This document shows positions 23,614-31,711 of a stretch of DNA of 64,000 nt, piece by piece. The DNA comes from Acidobacteriota bacterium (GTDB lineage Bacteria; Acidobacteriota; Terriglobia; Bryobacterales; Bryobacteraceae). The number at the start of each line of letters is the position of its first letter. Position 1 is the stretch's first letter. The stretch lies in assembly GCA_016213775.1 (NCBI GenBank), contig JACQZR010000146.1:1-64000 (forward strand). The letters are read 5' to 3'. The notes below the pieces were generated by a model. That model saw only the letters and a program-made list of their open reading frames with translations. It did not search any database and was not told the origin of the DNA. The position numbers and the translations under genes were made by a program.

Positions 23614-25004
23614 AGGCGATCCTGTTTCTGCTTGCAATGCCCGCGTCTGCACAGTTCCTGCAAACCTCCTCGTTCTATCCCGGCTCCTCGCAGACGTTCG
23701 CGCCTGGTTCGCGGATGCGGCTGTCGCCCGGTGGACAGAATTCCTGTCATCCCAGTCCGCAAGAGTACCGCCTCACTGCCTACCTGCTCGGATCGAACAC
23801 CGCCTTCCCCGTTCCATTGTTCCCCGACCAGCAGTGCTACCTCGACGCTGTGATTCCGATGGAGATTCCTCCAGGCCCGGTCGAACTGGTTCTCACCGGC
23901 GGCCGGGAGCCCATTGAATCAGCCACGGTCCATATTGTGCCCTCCGCCATCACTATCGACGCTGATTACGTCGGTTTGCTGAAAGAGTCGAAGCTGCTGC
24001 AGCCGGCTACACCCGGTTCGGTGATCGTGCTGCGAACCACAGGCGCGGGAGTCTTGCCCTCGCTCGCTGTTCGTCTGGGCGATGTGGATGTGCCGGTCAC
24101 GGATCTCAGCCGTTCGCCCGAGATGGAGGGCGTGGACGAAATCGAGTTTGTCATCCCGCCGGGCGTGCAACTGGCCGGATGCTACATTCCGCTGCGTGTC
24201 CTGAACGGCGATGCCGCATCGCCGATCGTGATGCTTTCCGTGATGCCCGAGAACAAGCCGTGCGTGCATCCGCTGGGACTCACCAACGAGCAGATGCAGG
24301 TGCTGGACCGTGGCGGCAACATTCTCATTGGGTCTCTCTCCATGGTGTCCGGGACATCCGGGGACTCCGCAGCGATGGCTGTCCAGCAACAGGACCGTTC
24401 TCTGGTGGCCGCCCGAGCTGGTCCGCAGGTGGCACCCGCTTTCGGTTGTAGCCTGGACCCGCCATTACAACGGCGCCTCATCTACGATCCCTTAGCGAGC
24501 AATACAATCGGAGTCCGGCAACTGCAACTCACCGGTCCGTCGGGCCAGGTGATCCCCCTTCCCCAGCCGTCTCCACCTGCGTTCGATTCTGAACCCAAAT
24601 CGTGGATTGTCCCTGGATACTGGACCCTCTCCGGCGCAGCCACTAACACCATCGATGCGATTCAATGGGAGTTCCGGATTCCTCCCCCTTTGCAGCCGGA
24701 TATCCGGATGGCTACAGGTCCGGCAAAGGCGGTGGAATGGGAGTGGCGAACAGAGGGCTACACGGCCGGGGACGTCATTTCGGGTTACGTCTGGAGCCCT
24801 GGCGGCTCGTTATATTGCCTTGCAGATGCTACCGTGGGGAAGTTCCGGTTCGAATTCCCCGCCGGCCTCGACGCGAGCCCGCTCTCCTTCCGGACGACCC
24901 TAACACGTCATGCCTCGGCGCCTATCCTGCGTCCCCTTCGACTCCGGAACGGGGAAAGCGGCGTCGGACTGGTGCACTATTCCATGCCGGTCATTTTCCG
25001 GTGA
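23610..25004 (+). CDS. Secreted protein with TIGR03437-like domain, paralogue 2
   Basis: A 464-residue protein starting at the ATG that overlaps the upstream stop (ATGA), with signal peptide 'MKAILFLLAMPASAQ'. A longer frame reaches back to 23457 but would overlap the upstream gene by 150 bp and bury the signal peptide. It repeats the domain order of its neighbour: an N-terminal Cys-containing region, a 'TPGSVIVLRTTGAG' sandwich, 'GVDEIEFVIPPGVQLAGCYI', then the 'HPLGLTNEQ' block and a C-terminal beta region. The two genes are a tandem duplication that has diverged strongly. Function unknown. Confidence 0.7.
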   Translation: MKAILFLLAMPASAQFLQTSSFYPGSSQTFAPGSRMRLSPGGQNSCHPSPQEYRLTAYLLGSNTAFPVPLFPDQQCYLDAVIPMEIPPGPVELVLTGGREPIESATVHIVPSAITIDADYVGLLKESKLLQPATPGSVIVLRTTGAGVLPSLAVRLGDVDVPVTDLSRSPEMEGVDEIEFVIPPGVQLAGCYIPLRVLNGDAASPIVMLSVMPENKPCVHPLGLTNEQMQVLDRGGNILIGSLSMVSGTSGDSAAMAVQQQDRSLVAARAGPQVAPAFGCSLDPPLQRRLIYDPLASNTIGVRQLQLTGPSGQVIPLPQPSPPAFDSEPKSWIVPGYWTLSGAATNTIDAIQWEFRIPPPLQPDIRMATGPAKAVEWEWRTEGYTAGDVISGYVWSPGGSLYCLADATVGKFRFEFPAGLDASPLSFRTTLTRHASAPILRPLRLRNGESGVGLVHYSMPVIFR

Positions 25005-25007
25005 CCC

Positions 25008-25883
25008 CTACTTCTTCTTCGCGTCCCGATGTACTTCCTTCACTGTGTACCCAGCCTTGTTCAGCCGCTTATGAATCTCCGCCGCCATCATCACCGACCG
25101 GTGCTGCCCCCCAGTACACCCGAACGATATGGTGAGATAGCTTTTCCCCTCCCGAATATAGTGCGGGAGCAGGTAAATCAACAGATCGGTGATACGCTTC
25201 ATGAATTCCTGCGTCTGCGGAAACGACCGTATGTAGCGCGCCACACTCGGATGTTTTCCCGTCAGATCCTTGAACTCGGGAATATAGTTTGGATTGGGCA
25301 GAAACCGCACGTCAAACACCAAGTCGCTATCCGACGGCACGCCATTGCGAAATCCAAAACTGGTGACACAGATCATCAGTTTGGCTTCTTCGCGCGTCCC
25401 CCGGAACTTCTGCGCGATGATCTGCCGCAGCTCGTGAACATTAAACCGCGCGGTGTCAATGGTATGATCCGCCAGTTCGCGGATCGGAGCCAGCAGCAGC
25501 CGTTCCTTCTTCAGACTCTTGGCAACCGACTCTTCCCGCCCCAGCGGATGCGGGCGCCTGGTTTCGCTGAACCGCCGGATGATCGTCGCATCATCAGCTT
25601 CCAAGAAAACCAGCGTCGTCGTAAGCTGGTGGCGCAACGACGCCACAACCTTGGGCAGTTCCTTCAGCCCGACGCCTTCCCGCACATCCACGCCAAGCGC
25701 CGCGCTCTTGATCGACGGCGACGACATCGTCAATTCCGCAAACTTCGGAATCAGCAGCGTCGGCAGATTGTCGACAGAGTAATACCCCAGGTCCTCCAGG
25801 CATTTGAGGACAGTGCCTTTGCCGGAACCGCTGATCCCGGTGACTATGATCAGTTCAGGAGGGCCTTCTCGCGGTTCCAGCAT
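25008..25883 (-). CDS. rapZ: RNase adapter protein RapZ / nucleotide-binding protein YvcJ family
   Basis: A 291-residue P-loop protein. The Walker A is 'GISGSGKG' (residues 16-23), followed by the family signature 'CLEDLGYYSVDNLP'. The C-terminal domain carries 'SFGFRNGVPSDSDLVFDVRF' with 'LPNPNYIPE' and ends with 'SFGCTGGQHRSV', the conserved metabolite-sensing region. In E. coli RapZ binds glucosamine-6-phosphate and directs RNase E to the GlmZ sRNA; outside Enterobacteria the role is less clear. It lies 12 bp after hpf in the rpoN-hpf-rapZ order found in many Proteobacteria and Acidobacteria, here without ptsN between. Confidence 0.93.
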   Translation of the reverse strand: MLEPREGPPELIIVTGISGSGKGTVLKCLEDLGYYSVDNLPTLLIPKFAELTMSSPSIKSAALGVDVREGVGLKELPKVVASLRHQLTTTLVFLEADDATIIRRFSETRRPHPLGREESVAKSLKKERLLLAPIRELADHTIDTARFNVHELRQIIAQKFRGTREEAKLMICVTSFGFRNGVPSDSDLVFDVRFLPNPNYIPEFKDLTGKHPSVARYIRSFPQTQEFMKRITDLLIYLLPHYIREGKSYLTISFGCTGGQHRSVMMAAEIHKRLNKAGYTVKEVHRDAKKK

Positions 25884-25895
25884 GCTTGCGGCGAA

Positions 25896-26489
25896 TTATC
25901 CTTCGATGAGATCCACGTGGCCGTCGCGCCGCTTCACCAATACATGCACACGGTCTGTTGTGGCGTCGCGGTATACCGTGTAGTCCCGTTTATCCAGATC
26001 CAGCATCGCCTCTTCCATCGTCATGGGCTTGCGAGAGGCGTGGTGATTGACGCGAAACACCTTTGTCGGCGAGTCTTCGCTCCCTATCTTCGCCGCCTTC
26101 GCCGATTTCACCGGTACTGCCTTTGCAGCCGCCTTCCTGCCGTTGCTTGCCGGCAGTGGCGTGCCCTCTGCCACCTTCGATTTGGCCGCCGGCCGCCGTT
26201 TGGTGTCACGCCATCTGTCCCGGTGCTTGATGATCTGACGCTCCAGTTTGTCGAGAGCGGCCATCATCGCCAGTGTGGCGTCAGTATTCGCCTCCGTCAC
26301 CACCAGCGGATGGTCGTAATAGTGCACGGTAATTTCCGCGCGTAGGAGGTGGCGCTCCGTCGTGAGTATCACGCGAGCTCCCTTCTCACCTCCGCGATCC
26401 AGAAGCTTTGACAGCTTCCCAAATCTGGCGTCCAGCTTCTTTTGCTGGGCGGGGGAGAAGGCTACCTGCCCGGTATAAGTGATTTTCAT
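25896..26489 (-). CDS. hpf: Ribosome hibernation promoting factor, long form
   Basis: A 197-residue protein with two domains. The N-terminal HPF/RaiA fold ('MKITYTGQVAFSPAQQKKLD' onward) binds the 30S decoding site. After an Ala/Lys/Pro-rich linker (about 105-140) comes the C-terminal dimerisation domain ('RKPMTMEEAMLDLDKRDYTV' with 'DGHVDLIEG'). Long HPF makes 100S ribosome dimers in stationary phase. The start is set by GGAGG 7 nt before this ATG; an upstream in-frame extension of 22 residues is not family-like. It sits 90 bp after rpoN. Confidence 0.93.
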   Translation of the reverse strand: MKITYTGQVAFSPAQQKKLDARFGKLSKLLDRGGEKGARVILTTERHLLRAEITVHYYDHPLVVTEANTDATLAMMAALDKLERQIIKHRDRWRDTKRRPAAKSKVAEGTPLPASNGRKAAAKAVPVKSAKAAKIGSEDSPTKVFRVNHHASRKPMTMEEAMLDLDKRDYTVYRDATTDRVHVLVKRRDGHVDLIEG

Positions 26490-26579
26490 CAGCTTTCCTC
26501 CATTCCATGGAAGGATGAACAACCATACATCGTCAAGTCCAAGCAGAGAATTCACATCCCCGCTGTGGTTGGTCCGCTA

Positions 26580-28175
26580 TCAGTCCTTCCGCCTGCGAAC
26601 ATGCGTCGAGGGGATTCCCATATCTTCGCGATATTTGGCCACGGTTCGGCGCGTGACCTGTATCCCTTCACCCTGCAGCCTTTCGGTGATGTGCTCATCA
26701 GTGAGCGGATGCGCGGAATCTTCTTCCTCGATCATCTTCTTCACCCTCCTTTTTAGGATCAGCAGAGGCGTACCACCACCTTGTGGCCCTTGCACTGCCT
26801 CAGAAAAGAAGAAACGCAGTTCAAAAACCCCTTGTGGCGTGTGCGCGAACTTATTCGCTACGGCGCGACTGACAGTGGAAGCGTGTACACCAATCTCTTC
26901 GGCAACATCCTTGATCATCATCGGACGCAATTGGTCGATTCCATATTCCAGGAACTCGGCCTGCCTCCCGATGATCGCCTGGCAGACCTTGAAGATCGTC
27001 TGCTTCCGTTGCTCTATGTTCTTCATCAACTGGAGCGCGGATTGGTAACGCTCCTTCATGTAATTCCGTACTTCCCTGCTCGGTTCCTCGTTGCGGTCGA
27101 GCAAGCGGCGGTAGTCAGGGTTCAACCGGATGACGGGCAAGTCTTCATCACTGATCTGGATGATGTAGTCCTCGCCGTCTTTGTAGATGTAAACATCGGG
27201 TTGGACAACTCGCGCCCCACCACCCGAATAACGCAGCCCCGGCCGCGGGTCCAGATGACGAATCACCTCGAGAGCAATCTGAATGTGCTCCGGCGGACGC
27301 CCCAGCACCTTCGCCAGATCCTTCCACTGCCGCGATTCCAGCAGCTTCATGTGATCGGCGATGATCTGCCACGCCACGCCACCCCGCCCACCGCGGCTCT
27401 CCAGTTGCAGCAGCAGGCACTCTCGCGGATCGCGTGCACCCACACCCGCCGGATCGCACGATTGCACCGCCTTCAGCGCCGTTTCCAGATCTTCTGCCTT
27501 GTGCTGCCCGGACGCCGCGAGATCATCCAGCGTCTCGGTCAAGTAGCCGTTCTCGTCCAGGTTGCCGACAATCGAATCGGCCGCGTCCCGCACGTCTTCG
27601 CTCAACACCATCAGAGCCAGTTGTTCGTCCAAATGCGAGCTCAACGTCACAGGCGACGACAGAAACGTCTCGAACCCGGGCTTGTCTGAAGACTCCGCCG
27701 CCGGCGTCTTGTACCCCGGATCGAGGTAATCGTCAAAGTAAGATCCGAAGTCGATCTCATCGAAGCTATCGGAGGATTGCGAGGCAGCCGCATCTTCCGT
27801 CGTGGCCGACGCCGTAGCCGCCGGCGCCGCCTCAATATTGTCGAATCCCGTCTCGCTTTCGAACGTGCTCGAGCGGTCAAAATCCGATGGCGCTTCATAC
27901 GCATCCGGCCGCGCCGCTTCCGTCACCGCTTCGGTAATTCCCGAATCCGCCGGATCGCCATTTCGCTCCGCTTCGAGCAGCGATTGCAACTCCTGCGGCG
28001 TAATCTCGTCGCCTTCCCCTTCCTCGAGAAATGGATTACTCGACATCTCCGTCGTGATCATGTCCTTCAACTCCAGCCTGTTCAACTGGAGGACGGTGAC
28101 CATCTGGACGAGCCCAGGTGTGAGGATCTGCTTTTGGGCTACCTTGATTTGCAGCCGTGGCGACAGTGTACTCAT
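26580..28175 (-). CDS. rpoN: RNA polymerase sigma-54 factor
   Basis: A 531-residue sigma-54. Region I is at the N-terminus ('LQIKVAQKQILTPGLVQMVT', then 'LQLNRLELKDMI'). Region II is a long acidic, Ala/Ser/Glu-rich linker (about residues 60-170). The core-binding domain follows from about 190, and the C-terminal RpoN box 'RRTVAKYRE' is near residue 510, recognising -24/-12 promoters. It should need an AAA+ enhancer-binding protein for open complexes; none is encoded in the window. It heads the rpoN-hpf-rapZ transcript. Confidence 0.96.
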   Translation of the reverse strand: MSTLSPRLQIKVAQKQILTPGLVQMVTVLQLNRLELKDMITTEMSSNPFLEEGEGDEITPQELQSLLEAERNGDPADSGITEAVTEAARPDAYEAPSDFDRSSTFESETGFDNIEAAPAATASATTEDAAASQSSDSFDEIDFGSYFDDYLDPGYKTPAAESSDKPGFETFLSSPVTLSSHLDEQLALMVLSEDVRDAADSIVGNLDENGYLTETLDDLAASGQHKAEDLETALKAVQSCDPAGVGARDPRECLLLQLESRGGRGGVAWQIIADHMKLLESRQWKDLAKVLGRPPEHIQIALEVIRHLDPRPGLRYSGGGARVVQPDVYIYKDGEDYIIQISDEDLPVIRLNPDYRRLLDRNEEPSREVRNYMKERYQSALQLMKNIEQRKQTIFKVCQAIIGRQAEFLEYGIDQLRPMMIKDVAEEIGVHASTVSRAVANKFAHTPQGVFELRFFFSEAVQGPQGGGTPLLILKRRVKKMIEEEDSAHPLTDEHITERLQGEGIQVTRRTVAKYREDMGIPSTHVRRRKD

Positions 28176-28279
28176 CTTCTGGCTTCATTCTAGCAGCGCT
28201 TCCGCTGGAATGGGACCGGAAAAAACGACATCAGTGAAAACACGCCTGCTGCTACACTGACCCCAGGGCTGGAATCGGA

Positions 28280-29974
28280 ATGCGCGCATTGGCTTTGCTT
28301 ATGCTGTTCGGCGGGCCTCTGCAGGCTCGCTGGTGGAAGGTGGATTCACCACCCCGCTCCGTGCTTTCCGAAGCAGGCGAACGCCAGGCCCGCGACATCC
28401 TCGCGAGACTCGAACTCGCCCATCGCGTCTTCTCACAGATCTTCCCCAACACCCGTCACGCGCCATTGCCCGTCACAGCTTACCTGCTTTCGAGCAACCG
28501 CTTCCGCTCCGTCCGCACCGATCACCAGACCGCCGGCTTCTACCAGAGCGGGCCCGACCGCGATTCCATCGTCCTGGAAATCGGCCGTCCCCCGCGCATC
28601 CTGTTTCATGAGTACGCCCATCTGGCCTTGCACCACAGCACCGGACCGCTGCCCAGTTGGATGGAGGAAGGGCTGGCCGAGTTCTACTCCACTATCGAGG
28701 TGGCTGGCACACGCGTCCGAATCGGAGCGCCCATTCCATCCCACATCGGCCTCCTCGCCGCCACCTCATGGATGAGCTCGACGGAGCTTTCCCAGGCCAG
28801 GACAGGCAACCGCCACGGCACCGCCAATCCTGTCTTCTACTCCCAGTCGTGGGCCATGGTGCACATGCTGCGCATGCACGAGACCTATCGGGCCCGCTTC
28901 GGCGAACTGCTGTCCGCTTTGGCCGCCGGCGAAGCCCAGCCCCAGGCCTTCCAGCGTATCTACGGCCGAGGTTTCCCCGACGCCTTGATCGATCTCAAAA
29001 CCTACGTCGCGCACGCCAGACTCCCCGTAATGGAGGTTGCCATTCCCTCCGCAGATCCAGCCGCCGTACGCAGCTTCGCCATGGCCGAAACTGACGGTGA
29101 AACCGAGTTCGCCCGCCTCGCCCTCCAGACCGGCCACGGCGCCGAGGCCGCCGCCCTCTACCGCAAGCTCACCGCTCTGCGGAACCCGTCCACTCGAGAC
29201 CTGGAGTCGATGGGACTGCTGGCCTTGGAGCAACGGGACCAGCCCGCCGCTCTCCGCCATCTGCGCCAAGCGATTGCCATGCCAGATGCCGGTGCCGTTA
29301 CCTATTTCGAATATGCGCTGCTGCTGCGCGAGCACCCTCCTCCCGATTGGACCAGCCGCCAATTGCGCGACGAAGTCACACGCTGCCTGGAAGAGGCCGT
29401 CCGCCGCAACCCCGCGTTCGCCGAAGCGCTTTTTCTCCTCGGCACCTTCGCCGCCAACGCCGCCTGTTATGCGGAAGCGGTTCCGCTGCTCCAGCGTGCC
29501 GCCGCTATCCTCCCGCGCCAGTCTTCCTTCTGGCACGCGCTCGCCCTCAGCTATCACGCGCTTCACGACGGGCCCAACACGCACCATGCCGCGCAACGAG
29601 CTCTCAACGCCGCCCAAACCGCTCAGGAAGTCGAAATGGCCCGTGCCGCTATGCGCCTCTCAGAACCGCAATCCGCCACGCCGCCAGTCCCCGAGCCCGC
29701 AATTCGCCCAGCTACCACAACTCGTGCCCAAGGCGTCCTCGAACGCGTCGATTGCCTTGGCAAACCCGCTCGTCTCCACGTCCGCGTCAACGGCAAGCCC
29801 ACCGCCTTCTGGGTCGACGACCCCGGCGCCGTTCTCCTTAAAAACCAGTCGAGCGTGACGTTCGAATTCCGTTGCGGCGTCATTGCCCCGGTCCCGATTG
29901 TTGTGGAGTACACCCCGCTCGCCGACGCAGATCGGCTTACCGTCGGATATGTGGTTGGATTGGAATTCCGGTGA
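28280..29974 (+). CDS. Secreted gluzincin-like peptidase domain protein with TPR repeats
   Basis: A 564-residue exported protein (signal over the first 16 residues). About residues 30-240 resemble the peptidase MA/DUF1570-type domain: 'ILFHEYAHLALHH' supplies the HExxH zinc motif near residue 113 and 'PSWMEEGLAEF' the downstream Glu ligand. Residues 270-460 form tetratricopeptide repeats ('ALFLLGTFAANAACYAEAVP'), and the last 80 residues are a separate beta domain. A TACACT at 28253-28258 may be its -10. Similar genes are frequent in Acidobacteria; the substrate is unknown. Confidence 0.75.
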   Translation: MRALALLMLFGGPLQARWWKVDSPPRSVLSEAGERQARDILARLELAHRVFSQIFPNTRHAPLPVTAYLLSSNRFRSVRTDHQTAGFYQSGPDRDSIVLEIGRPPRILFHEYAHLALHHSTGPLPSWMEEGLAEFYSTIEVAGTRVRIGAPIPSHIGLLAATSWMSSTELSQARTGNRHGTANPVFYSQSWAMVHMLRMHETYRARFGELLSALAAGEAQPQAFQRIYGRGFPDALIDLKTYVAHARLPVMEVAIPSADPAAVRSFAMAETDGETEFARLALQTGHGAEAAALYRKLTALRNPSTRDLESMGLLALEQRDQPAALRHLRQAIAMPDAGAVTYFEYALLLREHPPPDWTSRQLRDEVTRCLEEAVRRNPAFAEALFLLGTFAANAACYAEAVPLLQRAAAILPRQSSFWHALALSYHALHDGPNTHHAAQRALNAAQTAQEVEMARAAMRLSEPQSATPPVPEPAIRPATTTRAQGVLERVDCLGKPARLHVRVNGKPTAFWVDDPGAVLLKNQSSVTFEFRCGVIAPVPIVVEYTPLADADRLTVGYVVGLEFR

Positions 29975-29980
29975 GGATTT

Positions 29981-30056
<76 letters not shown>

Positions 30057-30097
30057 ACAGGATTCTTCTCAATGATATCATCTTTCCGTTGCGCCCC

Positions 30098-31675
30098 ATG
30101 AGACTCCTCCTGTCTATCTCCCTGCTACTCTCCGCCCTCCCCGCAGCCGCGCAGCAGAAAAAACCCAACTTCGTTATCATCTGGGGCGACGACATCGGAG
30201 TCTCCAACATCAGCGCCTACTCCCACGGCATGATGGGCTATCAAACCCCCAACATCGACCGCCTCGCCAAAGAAGGCATGATGTTCACCGACTACTACGG
30301 CGAACAAAGCTGCACCGCCGGCCGCTCCGCTTTCATCACCGGCCAAAGCGTCTTCCGCACCGGCCTCAGCAAAGTGGGCACACCCGGCGCAACCCTCGGT
30401 CTCCAGAAGCCCGACCCCACCATCGCCGAACTACTCAAACCCCTCGGCTACGCCACCGGCCACTTCGGCAAAAACCACCTCGGCGACCGCAACGAGTTCC
30501 TCCCCACTGTCCACGGCTTCGACGAATTCTACGGCAACCTCTACCACCTCAACGCGGAAGAAGCCCCCGAACACGCAGACTATCCTGCCGAGCCCGAGTT
30601 CAAGACCCGCTACGGCCCGCGCGGCGTCCTTCACTGCCTCGCCACCAGCACCGAAACTCCCGGCAGCGATCCCCGCTCCGGCCCATGGGGCAAGCAAAAG
30701 TGCACCGACACAGGCCCTCTCAACAAGAAGCGCATGGAAACCATCGACGACGACATCGCCGCCAAAGCCGCCGACTACATCGAGCGCCAGCACAAGACCG
30801 GCAAGCCCATGTTCGTCTGGGTCAACTTCACCCACATGCACTTCCGCACCTATCCCAAGCCCGAAAGCAAAGGCCAATCCGGCAAGTGGCAAAGCCTCTA
30901 TCACGACGTCATGATCGACCACGACCGCAACGTCGGAACGATCCTCAAAAAGCTCGATCAGCTCGGCATCGCCGGCGACACCTTCGTCATGTACAGCACC
31001 GACAATGGGCCGCATTCCAACACTTGGCCCGACGCCGCCACCACCCCGTTCCGCAGCGAAAAGAACACCAACTGGGAAGGCGGCTTCCGCGTCCCCGCGC
31101 TTGTCCGTTGGCCCGGCAAAATCAAACCCGGCAGCGTCACCCACGAAGTCGTCTCGCACATGGACTGGCTCCCCACCATCCTCTCCATGGCCGGCGCGCC
31201 AGACGCCAAGCGGCAACTCCTCTCCACCTACAAAGCGGGCGACCGCTCCTACCGCGTCCATCTCGACGGCTACGATCTCACCGCCTTCCTCACCGGCGAC
31301 GCTGCCGCCAGTCCGCGCAAGGAATTCGTCTACTTCTCCGATGACGGCGATCTCGTCGCCCTCCGCTACGACAACTGGAAGTTCGTCTACGCCCAGCAGC
31401 GCGCCGAAGGCCAGTTCGCCGTCTGGGTGGAGCCCTTTGTCAAAACCCGCATGCCGGTTATCTTCAACCTGCGCACCGATCCCTTTGAGCGCGCCCCCAT
31501 CACATCAAATACCTACTGGGATTGGATGCTCGAACGAACCTATCTCCGCGAATACTCGTCCCGCGTCATCCGCGAGTTCCTCAACACCTTCAAAGAGTAT
31601 CCGCCCCGCCAGAAGCCCGCCAGCTTCACCATCGACCAGTTACTCGACGCGCTCCAGAAGAGCCTGGCGAAGTAA
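30098..31675 (+). CDS. Secreted arylsulfatase
   Basis: A 525-residue type I sulfatase hydrolysing sulfate esters through a Cys-derived formylglycine. The signal peptide is 'MRLLLSISLLLSALPAAA'. The metal-binding 'NFVIIWGDDIG' comes early, and the modification motif reads 'CTAGR' (C-x-A/P-x-R type) in 'GEQSCTAGRSAF'. 'GHFGKNHLGD' provides the Lys/His pair and 'MYSTDNGPHSN' the C-terminal metal ligands. A TTG three codons upstream is also possible, but this ATG gives the better signal peptide. No sulfatase-modifying enzyme gene is adjacent. Confidence 0.92.
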   Translation: MRLLLSISLLLSALPAAAQQKKPNFVIIWGDDIGVSNISAYSHGMMGYQTPNIDRLAKEGMMFTDYYGEQSCTAGRSAFITGQSVFRTGLSKVGTPGATLGLQKPDPTIAELLKPLGYATGHFGKNHLGDRNEFLPTVHGFDEFYGNLYHLNAEEAPEHADYPAEPEFKTRYGPRGVLHCLATSTETPGSDPRSGPWGKQKCTDTGPLNKKRMETIDDDIAAKAADYIERQHKTGKPMFVWVNFTHMHFRTYPKPESKGQSGKWQSLYHDVMIDHDRNVGTILKKLDQLGIAGDTFVMYSTDNGPHSNTWPDAATTPFRSEKNTNWEGGFRVPALVRWPGKIKPGSVTHEVVSHMDWLPTILSMAGAPDAKRQLLSTYKAGDRSYRVHLDGYDLTAFLTGDAAASPRKEFVYFSDDGDLVALRYDNWKFVYAQQRAEGQFAVWVEPFVKTRMPVIFNLRTDPFERAPITSNTYWDWMLERTYLREYSSRVIREFLNTFKEYPPRQKPASFTIDQLLDALQKSLAK

Positions 31676-31711
31676 ACTCCTATTTCGCCACTTAGCAGAG
31701 TTCATCGGCGT

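Noticed and set aside
30072-30081. Palindrome ATGATATCAT before the sulfatase gene
   Set aside because: It may overlap a -10 (TATCAT), but no regulator or second copy supports an operator call.
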